Assembly (NCBI GenBank): GCA_964575975.1
Contig: CAZNTU010000034.1
Location: 1 to 34,771 of the forward strand
Length of the DNA: 34,771 nucleotides
Source: G963674505 sp964575975
Lineage (GTDB): Bacteria > Desulfobacterota > Desulfobacteria > Desulfobacterales > SKZT01
Direction: 5' to 3'
The notes beneath the pieces are model-generated. The model was not told the DNA's origin, ran no database searches, and saw nothing but the letters and a program-made list of their open reading frames with translations. The position numbers and the translations under genes were made by a program. Shown piece after piece: positions 1 to 6,684 of the stretch (its first letter is position 1; each line of letters opens with the position of its first letter).

Positions 1-317
1 GTCACGGGGGCGTCCGGATGCAGGGCGACCCGGGGAGGAGGCTCGTTTTCCGGACAGTAGCGCGTTCCGAAAAGGGAGGTCGGTCCGACCGGGAACGATG
101 AACGGCGAACCGGGGGGCCGTCGGACGGGTTCGCCATCGCGTAGCACCACGGCTCGACCAGGAAACGGCGCTTTTCCGGAATCGCCTCGTCGAAAATCCG
201 GTTGCCCAACGGCGCGATGACCGCCGCGGGCAGCAGGAAATGGACGACGGGCTTCAAATCCCGTCCGTGGATATCCAACCGGAATCCCCGGATTTCGGCC
301 GGCGCGTTTTCAGTCAT
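1..317 (-). CDS. Unknown protein, last visible gene of the ubiquitin-like operon (3' end outside window)
   Basis: The frame is open from an ATG at 317-315 to the window edge with no stop, giving about 105 residues and no recognised domain. The visible part starts MTENAPAEIRGF, continues with an alternating hydrophobic stretch (KPVVHFLLPAAVIAPLG) and a Pro/Arg-rich segment. Its start lies inside the E2 gene: the E2 stop (312-310) falls within its first three codons, so the two overlap by 8 bases and are probably translationally coupled. Operons of this kind often carry a JAB or other peptidase that trims the modifier. I see no JAB metal motif (E, HxH, SxxD) in the visible part, but such motifs could lie beyond the edge. 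No function is assigned. Confidence 0.7.
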   Translation of the reverse strand, partial: MTENAPAEIRGFRLDIHGRDLKPVVHFLLPAAVIAPLGNRIFDEAIPEKRRFLVEPWCYAMANPSDGPPVRRSSFPVGPTSLFGTRYCPENEPPPRVALHPDAPV

Positions 318-1209
318 CGTATATCCCTTGTCTTCGCAGACGCTTGAATTTCACCTTGGGCCGCTTCCTGCTCTCGCCCCAGATTTTTTCCAGCTTGTCG
401 AACAATTCCCGCACCGGCCCCTGGAAGGGAGCGCCGCCGATTCGCTCGATGAACGGGAAATGCTCCGGGTCCCTCGCCCACTCGGCCGCTTCCCTGTCGA
501 GGGAATCGTAGGGGTTGAAATTGCGGTATTCCGCCATCTCCGCCAGCATGATCGTCAGCCGGGCGAGACCCAGGCCGGGCATGTAGCGATCCCGTATCAC
601 CCCGATGCAGACGTCGCCGGTCTTGGGATGGATGTTCGGGTGGAAAATGGGGGTCAGCCATCGAACGCGGGGGGCTTCCCTCGGGTAGTCCGACGGCAGG
701 ACGATTTCGACCTGGTGGCGTTTGGAAATCACGGGGGTATGGCCGTCGGGGGAGAGGCACTTGAAGCTGTCCAGGTCGAACGTAATCTCGTACCGGGTGG
801 GGGCGTGGCTCGTGTTGGCCTTGAACGAGATCCGGGGGTCCCATTCGGCGAGGTCCTCCATTTCGCGGTGGTCGGCTATAAGGGCGCGCATGCGCTCCCG
901 TTGATCGACGGCGGCGGCCAAGGACTCGGAGGAGACTCTCAGAATAGCGCCGTCGTAAAGGGAGGCCTTGTCCACGGTTTGATCGCTGTTGATGCGTTTC
1001 GTATTGACCGGATTGTCGGGATCGACCAGGTCCACGACGGCGCGCACGCCCCTGCCGGAAGAATCGGCTCTGGGCCATCCCTGCTCGTCGTACAACTGGG
1101 CCACCACGTCGATGATGCTCATGTCGGGCGACACCATGCATTCGAACTGCTCGTTGCTCTCCGTCTGCAAAATCAGCCTTATTTCCTCCGCGCCGCGCGA
1201 ATCGTTCAT
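310..1209 (-). CDS. UBL-E2 fusion: ubiquitin-like domain plus classical ubiquitin-conjugating (E2) domain
   Basis: 299 residues. Residues 8-93 form a beta-grasp-like UBL (EIRLILQ... to ...ILRVS) that is clearly paralogous to the N-terminus of the UBL-NDT gene upstream. Residues about 100-265 are an E2 (UBC) fold: HPN at 190-192 is followed eleven residues after the His by the candidate thioester cysteine C201 in GDVCIG, and the C-terminal helix region LDREAAEWARDPEHF matches the eukaryotic E2 pattern. The family receives a UBL from an E1 as a thioester and passes it to a target lysine. A basic tail (RKRPKVKFKRLRR, 281-293) resembles the tail of the preceding gene product. The start ATG overlaps the upstream stop (ATGA). 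The catalytic Cys sets it apart from Bub-type E2-like proteins that work through a serine. Assignment as E2 is strong; substrate is unknown. Confidence 0.93.
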   Translation of the reverse strand: MNDSRGAEEIRLILQTESNEQFECMVSPDMSIIDVVAQLYDEQGWPRADSSGRGVRAVVDLVDPDNPVNTKRINSDQTVDKASLYDGAILRVSSESLAAAVDQRERMRALIADHREMEDLAEWDPRISFKANTSHAPTRYEITFDLDSFKCLSPDGHTPVISKRHQVEIVLPSDYPREAPRVRWLTPIFHPNIHPKTGDVCIGVIRDRYMPGLGLARLTIMLAEMAEYRNFNPYDSLDREAAEWARDPEHFPFIERIGGAPFQGPVRELFDKLEKIWGESRKRPKVKFKRLRRQGIYDD

Positions 1210-2042
1210 AGATTGATCCTTTCATCGCCTTCCAGTTTTCTGAATTTCAGCTTCTTCCTCTTGCCCTGGGAATTTTGCACGACCATTTCGCCGTCGCCTT
1301 CGTCCAGCTTTTTGTCGAACATGCGGACGATTTCGTCGAAGGTCATGTTTTTGACCTGTTCGCCGAAAAGCCTTGTAAAGAAAGTCTCCGAGAACTTTTT
1401 CAAGCCTTGAAGCTCGGAGTTCTCCAGTTCCAGTCGCTTGATTGTTCTGCGGTCTTCTTCGGCCTTTTCGAGTAGGCGTTGAGTGTCGGGAAGATTGCGG
1501 ACGGCCTCCTCCGCGCAGCGGAGCCGGTCGCGAACGAGTTCGTGTTCGGCCGCGTCCACGGGTCTTCGGTCGGGGTCCAGGTTGTGGAAGACCGGGTTGG
1601 AGCTTTTGCGCAAGCGTTCGAGATCGGCCATTTCCCTCGCGATGGTCTCTTTAACTACCTTGGCGAATGAAATGTAATCGTGGATTTCTTCGGGGTATTT
1701 GATGAATTTGTACGTGCCGGGAAGAAAGGAAACCACTTCTTCGCTTTTCACGAGCATGATCACGGGCTTCAAAAGACCGTGGGCCATCCCGAGTTCGTAG
1801 ACGATTTCGTTCCGCCCGCAGGACAAGTCCGCGACGACCACTGTGGCTTTGGATATGTTGGAAACCACGTCGGCGATCCGGTCTCCGGCGCCGAGGCCGT
1901 CGAGCTTTTCCCGGACGCATTCCATATTGAACTGAAAAGCGGCTTTTTCGACGCCGAGTTCGTAAATGACATCGGCGTCCTTGTTCTTCGGCATGATGAC
2001 GAAACACAAATCTTTTTTTTCGGCCAACCTTTGATTTGGCAT
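1206..2042 (-). CDS. Nucleoside 2-deoxyribosyltransferase/TIR-like domain protein with coiled coil (putative effector)
   Basis: 278 residues from ATG 2042-2040, with a good AAGGAG Shine-Dalgarno 8 bases upstream; longer in-frame extension overlaps the upstream gene and is not needed. Residues 11-130 carry the Rossmann-like nucleoside 2-deoxyribosyltransferase (NDT)/TIR-like pattern: CFVIMP (strand 1), VVVADLS (68-73) and the hallmark NEIVYELGMAH (78-88) with conserved E83. In this superfamily the Glu attacks or positions an N-glycosidic bond, so an NAD or nucleotide target is plausible but inferred. Residues 165-215 look like a coiled coil, possibly for oligomerisation. The C-terminal tail (GKRKKLKFRKL, 260-270) resembles the E2 tail. 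It lies 11 bases after the UBL-NDT gene and overlaps the UBL-E2 gene by 4 bases. Confidence 0.88.
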   Translation of the reverse strand: MPNQRLAEKKDLCFVIMPKNKDADVIYELGVEKAAFQFNMECVREKLDGLGAGDRIADVVSNISKATVVVADLSCGRNEIVYELGMAHGLLKPVIMLVKSEEVVSFLPGTYKFIKYPEEIHDYISFAKVVKETIAREMADLERLRKSSNPVFHNLDPDRRPVDAAEHELVRDRLRCAEEAVRNLPDTQRLLEKAEEDRRTIKRLELENSELQGLKKFSETFFTRLFGEQVKNMTFDEIVRMFDKKLDEGDGEMVVQNSQGKRKKLKFRKLEGDERINL

Positions 2043-2053
2043 AACCAATCTCC

Positions 2054-2926
2054 TTATTTTAATTCGGACGCCGGTTTGATCGTCTTGACGACGCTTGCGA
2101 GTTCTTCTTCCAGCAAACTGCATCCGCGCGGCGTGGGAGAATACACGATCGCTCTCCAATGCCTTAGATTGAAGGGTATTTCCTGGGCTCTTTGGGCAAG
2201 CAGGACGACCTTTTTCCCCATGGCATGGCAAATTCCCAGTTCGTAAAGCACGTTGGGATTGTTGTCCGTCAGGTCGGCGATCACCAGCCCCGCGCGATTC
2301 AGCTGGGTCCAGATGCCCTGCACGATGACGTTGATTTCGGATATTTCGTCGTCTCGCTTCACCTCGAACCCCAAGCTTTCCATAACGCGCTTGACATGGT
2401 TTTCGTAAACCTGGTCGAGGACCTTGCTTCGAAAGGACATGATCACGAAGCAATAATTCTCGTCGACCGTGCCGTCGTAAACGCCGAAAACCGGGTGGAT
2501 GCAATTTTTGAATTGGAGTTTTTCGATCATTTTATCTGCGATACGGTCGTAATCTTCGTCGGAGGGCTGTCGTTCGCCATTATCTGCGGGCGGCTCGGTG
2601 TTTGGCAAGGGATTTTGGGAGACTTTCGGTTTGGAGCGTGATCTTTTAAAGCGTACCTTTAGGTACGCCTCTTTGAAAATCGAGGCTTCGAACAAGGTCA
2701 GATGCGTATCGACGCTCTCGGTTTTACCCGGGTTTCGCGGAACGACCAAATCCACCAAAACCACAGAACCTTTCGGCCTCTTGCCATTCAATGGCGCATC
2801 CTCGAAATTCCAAAGTGCGTCAACGATATCGATTATTCGATCATCCGGGCTTGCGAAGCATTTGAATTGTTCGCCTTCCACTTCCAATACCAGCTTGATT
2901 TCGCTTTCATCGGGATTGTTCGCCAC
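2054..2926 (-). CDS. UBL-NDT fusion: ubiquitin-like domain plus nucleoside deoxyribosyltransferase/TIR-like effector domain
   Basis: 290 residues from a GTG at 2926-2924 with a strong AAGGAGG at 2942-2936 (9-base spacing). Residues 9-93 are a UBL domain sharing the pattern SPDxxIIDxV, VDLVxPxNP and a final LKVRF strand with the UBL of the E2 fusion. A Pro/charged linker (94-155) leads to an NDT/TIR-like domain at 157-285: CFVIMSF, the helix with LGFEVKRDDEI, VIADLTDNNPNVLYELG with E229 as the expected catalytic Glu, then VVLLAQ. This is the domain type seen in many bacterial immune effectors acting on nucleotides. Fusion to a UBL suggests that E1, E2 or the RING protein binds or regulates the effector, which is inference. 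No C-terminal glycine is present (ends ASELK), so it is unlikely to be a conventional modifier. Confidence 0.9.
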   Translation of the reverse strand: MANNPDESEIKLVLEVEGEQFKCFASPDDRIIDIVDALWNFEDAPLNGKRPKGSVVLVDLVVPRNPGKTESVDTHLTLFEASIFKEAYLKVRFKRSRSKPKVSQNPLPNTEPPADNGERQPSDEDYDRIADKMIEKLQFKNCIHPVFGVYDGTVDENYCFVIMSFRSKVLDQVYENHVKRVMESLGFEVKRDDEISEINVIVQGIWTQLNRAGLVIADLTDNNPNVLYELGICHAMGKKVVLLAQRAQEIPFNLRHWRAIVYSPTPRGCSLLEEELASVVKTIKPASELK

Positions 2927-2994
2927 GGGAAACGTCCTCCTTGGTTGAAAACTCGCATGTCAGTCCGACTGTTCGCTCGTTGTCGGTCCTTGTT

Positions 2995-3023
2995 TTTTTA
3001 TTCCTTTGTTCGGGAGGAATCAA
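2995..3023 (-). promoter_or_regulatory. Possible internal promoter ahead of the UBL-NDT gene
   Basis: On the minus strand TTGATT (3023-3018) is followed after 17 bases by TAAAAA (3000-2995), each 4 of 6 matches to sigma70 boxes. It sits in the only long junction of the operon (2927-3149, 223 bases), which also holds a small perfect hairpin, GTCCC-TATC-GGGAC, at 3064-3077. It may allow the effector and E2 genes to be transcribed without the RING and E1 genes. The evidence is sequence match only. Confidence 0.3.
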
Positions 3024-3149
3024 GCCTTCTCGCTCGTATTCCCCAAAAGACCGCCGCCGTTTCGTCCCTATCGGGACTCTGGCGGAAAACGACTTTGGAT
3101 TTCGTTGACCCGACTTTCTTTTCGACCCTGACCGGAACATATTGGGCTA

Positions 3150-4307
3150 TCATTTAGAAATCGATGTTTCCTGTGGCCATATCCTTTCGATGTCGCCTTC
3201 GAATTCGAAAAAAGCCAGGCCGTTTTCGTTTCCCGCAGCCAACACTTCTCCCGGAGGCGTTCCAAGGTCGGCGAGCTTTCGGGCGGAAAAATCCGAATCT
3301 CTCGTCAAATCGGAAACGACTGCGGCTTCCCTCGCCGATCCGCATCGGGGGCACGCCCGGCTTTCCTGGGAAACCCGGCTCATGTGCTTTTCCACGATTT
3401 CCATTTCGCGGCATCGCGGGCAGTACAGTTCCAGCAGGAAATCCCTTCCGAGGAAAAGCGTTCCCGGGCGGCCGCCGGTCCGTTTTTCGGCTTCGTCGAT
3501 CAGGTCGGCGGCGGAGAGGTCGCGGACGCCTGCGGGGAGGCGGACGATGTCGCGGTAGGGTTCGTGGCAGCGGCAGTCGGGGTCCCTGGTGAAACGGGAG
3601 ACGAACATGGAGCGCTGCAATCCGTTGTACACGACGGCCTCGCTTCGGGGCTGGCGCCATCCGCAGAAAAAACCCGCGATCTCCTGGGAAAGAATCGCCC
3701 CGACGGCGGCGGTCGTGGCGATGGAGGCGGGTTCCGGCGGGGGCGGGGGAACGTCGATTCGAAAACCCGTGCAGGAGCGTCGTTCGAACGCGCGCTTTCG
3801 GTCCTCTTCGGTCAGACTGCATTCGAAGCACGCCTCCTCCCCAGAGAGGAACCATCGGACCTCGCCCCCGTGCGCCCACATGCCGCAGTCCAAAAACGGG
3901 GTGCCAGCCAGGGAGCAGCAGATTCCCGCGTGGGAGCGGGCGGCGATGCTGTCGAGGCAACTGACCACAAGGTCGGCGCTGCGGTAGAAGCCGAGGCCGA
4001 CGTCGAAAAACAGGTCTCCGTCGATGAACCGGACGTCGATCTCCAGGTTGAGTCGCGCCATGGATTCCGCCGCCGCGCGAGCCTTGTTTCCTCCGATGTC
4101 GGAATCGGAGAAGAGGACCGTGCGGCTCAGGTTGGAAAGCTCGATTCGGTCGAAGTCCACGATCAGGACATGGCCGACGCCCATGAGGGCCATGTTCTTC
4201 AGGACCTCGTTTCCGATGGCGCCGGCGCCCAGGACCATCACGCGCGCGGCGGAGAGGGAATCCTGTCTCCAGTCGGAGATTCGGTTCTGGCGGTCGTAGC
4301 GGTTCAT
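3150..4307 (-). CDS. E1-like ubiquitin-activating enzyme (ThiF/MoeB superfamily) with extra zinc-ribbon C-terminal domain
   Basis: 385 residues. E1 enzymes adenylate the UBL C-terminus with ATP and then carry it as a thioester. The Rossmann loop GAGAIG is at 27-32, the acidic/Asn/Arg ATP-binding signature DFDRIELSNLSRT at 51-63, K75 in DIGGNKA, and SCLDSIAAR at 116-124, which is the E1/ThiF pattern. C160 and C163 (CFEC) with C245 and C247 (CRC) fit the structural zinc site of this family. C179 (RRSCTGF) sits where the E1 catalytic cysteine is expected, before the helix ASIATTAAVGAILSQEIAG. After about residue 260 there is an added domain with a second zinc ribbon (C296, C299, C319, C322) and a beta-rich end (DLGTPPGEVL... 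FFEFEG). The start ATG overlaps the RING gene stop (ATGA), which fixes the start. The 223-base gap downstream is unusual for this operon. Confidence 0.93.
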   Translation of the reverse strand: MNRYDRQNRISDWRQDSLSAARVMVLGAGAIGNEVLKNMALMGVGHVLIVDFDRIELSNLSRTVLFSDSDIGGNKARAAAESMARLNLEIDVRFIDGDLFFDVGLGFYRSADLVVSCLDSIAARSHAGICCSLAGTPFLDCGMWAHGGEVRWFLSGEEACFECSLTEEDRKRAFERRSCTGFRIDVPPPPPEPASIATTAAVGAILSQEIAGFFCGWRQPRSEAVVYNGLQRSMFVSRFTRDPDCRCHEPYRDIVRLPAGVRDLSAADLIDEAEKRTGGRPGTLFLGRDFLLELYCPRCREMEIVEKHMSRVSQESRACPRCGSAREAAVVSDLTRDSDFSARKLADLGTPPGEVLAAGNENGLAFFEFEGDIERIWPQETSISK

Positions 4308-5110
4308 GGGCCGATCTCGTCCCGGCCGGGTTCGTCTGGTGTGTCGGGTTCGCGGGGTTCGCCAGTTTCGCCGTCTTCGCCGGGTTCTATCCTGGCGCAG
4401 GTGACGGGGCAAAAGTCGTGGCCTTTCGACCCGCTCCATTCGTTCCAGCAAGCAAGATGCCGGACGACATCCATATGAAACCACGTTTCGCACTTTCCGC
4501 AGGGGCATTTGACCACGTGGTCCCCGGCGCGGATGTACGACCGGCACCAGGGGCATTTCATTCCGACCATGCAGTCGTTCTCTTTCACGGCCACGACCTC
4601 TCGTTCCCCGAAAGGCTTCCACACCCTTTGCAGGCCGGCCACGAACTGAGTTTCCAGTTTGTTGAGACGACGGAAGGCGACGGCGGTTTTTCCGTCGTCG
4701 GACTCGGGGCGAGGGAGGTCTCCTTCGGGACGGAAATCGCATTTCTTGCGAATCAATACGCCGTCGCGATTCCGGATTTCCTCGGAGCAGAACGGGTTTC
4801 TGGCGAAGTGGCGCCGCCAGCACCGAAGGTTGTAGCGGGGATCATCGTGGTATGCGCGTCCGCATTGCGGGCATAGGCGGACGCGATCCTCCTCCCGGAA
4901 TTCCAGCCCGCACAGGGGGCAGAGTTTCATGAACCAGGGGGAATACATGGTGGTCTTGCGAATCGCAAGATCGGGAAGGCCGGCGTTCTCGGGGTCCTTG
5001 GAGACCTCCACGCCGGCTTGCAGCTCGTTTGAAATCGACGATTTCAGCGAAAAGGCTCCCTTTTCGCCGCCAAATCCATCTTTGTCCTTGTCCTTGCACT
5101 TGTTCGCCAT
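4304..5110 (-). CDS. Tandem RING-like zinc-finger protein (putative E3 ligase of the operon)
   Basis: 268 residues from ATG 5110-5108, with GGAG at 5120-5117 six bases upstream. It carries two treble-clef/RING-like units of matching spacing. Unit one: C64-x2-C67-x12-C80-x2-C83-x4-H88-x8-C97-W98, with C108 and C124 after it. Unit two: C186-x2-C189-x12-C202, C204, C207-x4-H212-x8-C221-W222, then C234 and C238. The (Y/F)H and CW residues are typical of the prokaryotic RING families found beside E1 and E2 genes. A Lys/Asp-rich N-terminus and a Glu/Pro-rich acidic C-terminus (242-268) flank the fingers. It is the first gene of the operon and is coupled to the E1 gene by a 4-base overlap. By analogy it should bring E2 and substrate together. 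E3 activity is inferred; it could be only a scaffold or zinc-ribbon adaptor. Confidence 0.85.
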   Translation of the reverse strand: MANKCKDKDKDGFGGEKGAFSLKSSISNELQAGVEVSKDPENAGLPDLAIRKTTMYSPWFMKLCPLCGLEFREEDRVRLCPQCGRAYHDDPRYNLRCWRRHFARNPFCSEEIRNRDGVLIRKKCDFRPEGDLPRPESDDGKTAVAFRRLNKLETQFVAGLQRVWKPFGEREVVAVKENDCMVGMKCPWCRSYIRAGDHVVKCPCGKCETWFHMDVVRHLACWNEWSGSKGHDFCPVTCARIEPGEDGETGEPREPDTPDEPGRDEIGP

Positions 5111-5262
5111 GTTTTTCTCCGCGCGCGTCTTCCTTTGTCCTGTGCAGCAATTGGCGATCATTGCGGCAACGGTCGCAACAGTCGTCGAACGGCCGGGAAA
5201 GCGAACGCGAGCGAAAAACCGAACCAATTTTGCGCCGCGTCGCTCGATTCCATAAGACGGAA

Positions 5263-5292
5263 TTATTAGGACGGGGGGCCGCTTTTTGTCAA
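5263..5292 (-). promoter_or_regulatory. Sigma70-like promoter of the ubiquitin-like operon
   Basis: On the minus strand TTGACA (5292-5287, perfect) is followed after 18 bases by TAATAA (5268-5263). Transcription would start near 5256, giving a leader of about 145 bases before the RING gene ATG at 5110. I see no convincing riboswitch or attenuator in that leader. Confidence 0.6.
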
Positions 5293-5365
5293 CTGAAACA
5301 AGAGAAGCATAGGGCTTGGTATCAACGCCGCCCGTTCCCAGATCCGCCCGTTTGCAGGCGCTGCC

Positions 5366-5514
5366 CGTAGCATAAGCCCCTTGTGGGCGTCTTGTGCCGC
5401 CCCCCGCAGGCGGGGTCCGTAGCATATCCCCTTGTGGGCGTTTTGCGGGGCGGCTTTATTCCATGCCGGGACTTTGCCTTCCCTCCCAAACCGCCCACAA
5501 GGGGCTATGCTACG
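5366..5514. repeat. Three copies of a 23-24 bp repeat, two direct and one inverted
   Basis: CGTAGCATAAGCCCCTTG... at 5366-5389, CGTAGCATATCCCCTTG... at 5418-5440, both ending TGTGGGCG, and the reverse complement at 5492-5514. Each unit can fold through GCCC/GGGC. A GC-rich mini hairpin (CCCCGC-AG-GCGGGG) lies between copies one and two. They occupy the intergenic space behind the operon promoter and ahead of the radical SAM gene; no gene is seen in 5293-5739. Confidence 0.8.
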
Positions 5515-5739
5515 GGCCGAGGCGGTTCGTTCGCGGGTATTGCGATGATAGGGCCTTGAAACCTCCGGCAGCTTTCCGGGCCTGCGGGTTTTCGAAATCC
5601 GCCCAAATCCATGATAAGAATTCTTGCGGGTTTCTTTGCAGATCTTACTATATTCGTCTGTATTTCGGTTCGGCGTCGGCGGAGCTTGGCGTTGGATCGG
5701 ACGGACGACGGATACCGTTAAAGGGGGAAAGGTTTTCAT

Positions 5740-6606
5740 ATGCACTACGAGGGCAACATCATAAGGCCGCCCAGCGAGGCCAACAGCATTCTGTTGCAGG
5801 TCACCGTGGGATGTTCGCGCAACAAGTGTACGTTCTGCGGCACTTACACGGGCGAGCGGTTCAGGGTCAAGTCGGACGAGATCATCATGGAGGACGTCGA
5901 TTTCGCCTCGCGGTATTGCAGGAACCAGCGGAGGGTGTTCCTGTGCGACGGCGACGCGCTGGTTGTTCCGCAGAAGCGGTTGATGAAAATCCTGACGGAG
6001 ATCGGGAAGAAGCTCCCGTGGGTGACGCGGGTGGGGGTGTACGCCAACGCCAAGAGCATCGAGATGAAAACGCCGGAGGAGCTGGCGGAGCTGAAGGAAT
6101 GCGGGATCGGCATCGCGTACATGGGGTTGGAGACCGGCGACGACGTCACATTGAAGGACATTAACAAGGGCGCGGGTTCGGAAAAGATGATCCGGATGGG
6201 AAGAAAGCTTCGGGAGGCGGGAATCAGGCTGTCGGTCACCGTGCTTTTGGGCATCGCGGGAAGGGAGCGGTCCGAGATTCACGCCAGGGAGACGGGTCGG
6301 GTTCTTTCCGGGATCGATCCGGAATATGTCGGAGCGTTGAGCCTGATGCTCATCCCCGGCACGCCTCTTTACGACGACTACCAAGCGGGGCGGTTTCCCC
6401 TTTTGAACGCGCAGGAGATGCTTCGGGAGTTGAGGACCATGATCGACGCGACCGACATGACCGGCCTGTTCCACGCCAACCATGCCTCCAACTATCTTCC
6501 CATAAAGGCGAAGATGCCCAAGGACAAGGAAAGGACGCTGGAATTGATCGACCGGGCGCTGGCTGGAAGTGTCCGTCTCAAGCCGGAATGGCTCAGAGGA
6601 CTCTGA
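5740..6606 (+). CDS. Radical SAM protein (Elp3/MiaB-type fold)
   Basis: 288 residues, with a purine-rich Shine-Dalgarno (AAGGGGGAAAG) before the ATG. Radical SAM enzymes use a 4Fe-4S cluster to cleave S-adenosylmethionine to a 5'-deoxyadenosyl radical. The cluster motif is C25-x4-C30-x2-C33 (CSRNKCTFCG), the spaced variant found in a COG1032-like subfamily rather than the usual C-x3-C-x2-C. IGIAYMGLETGDD matches the SAM-binding 'GLES' region, and a conserved VTVLLGIAG segment follows. There is no B12-binding, TRAM or SPASM extension, so the substrate cannot be named. It is transcribed away from the ubiquitin-like operon and is probably unrelated to it. Confidence 0.88.
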   Translation: MHYEGNIIRPPSEANSILLQVTVGCSRNKCTFCGTYTGERFRVKSDEIIMEDVDFASRYCRNQRRVFLCDGDALVVPQKRLMKILTEIGKKLPWVTRVGVYANAKSIEMKTPEELAELKECGIGIAYMGLETGDDVTLKDINKGAGSEKMIRMGRKLREAGIRLSVTVLLGIAGRERSEIHARETGRVLSGIDPEYVGALSLMLIPGTPLYDDYQAGRFPLLNAQEMLRELRTMIDATDMTGLFHANHASNYLPIKAKMPKDKERTLELIDRALAGSVRLKPEWLRGL

Positions 6607-6684
6607 GGAAAAAGCCTTGCTTCGAGCCGAAATTAATTGTAAAGAACCATACCGTTTTTACGGACAAGCCTCGGCGCCGAGAAG

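Noticed and set aside
1..317. JAB/Mov34 deubiquitinase
   Set aside because: The position fits, but no metal-binding JAB motif is visible in the available 105 residues.
202..1410. A long open frame on the plus strand opposite the UBL-E2 and effector genes
   Set aside because: It has no protein-like features and overlaps genes with clear E2 and NDT motifs; it is the antisense of a GC-rich coding region. The same holds for long antisense frames at 3384-4478, 14523-15521 and 22391-23539.
3064..3077. CRISPR-like repeat (GTCCCTATCGGGAC near GTTTCGTC-type sequence)
   Set aside because: Only one copy, with no spacer pattern; treated as a small hairpin.
310..5110. Assignment of the operon to the Bub (oxyester, serine-based) type
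   Set aside because: The E2 has a cysteine (C201) in the standard HPN...VCIG context, and the E1 has a cysteine at the expected thioester position, so thioester chemistry is more likely.
5111..5256. Riboswitch or attenuator in the operon leader
   Set aside because: No recognisable aptamer, terminator hairpin with T-run or leader peptide could be made out.
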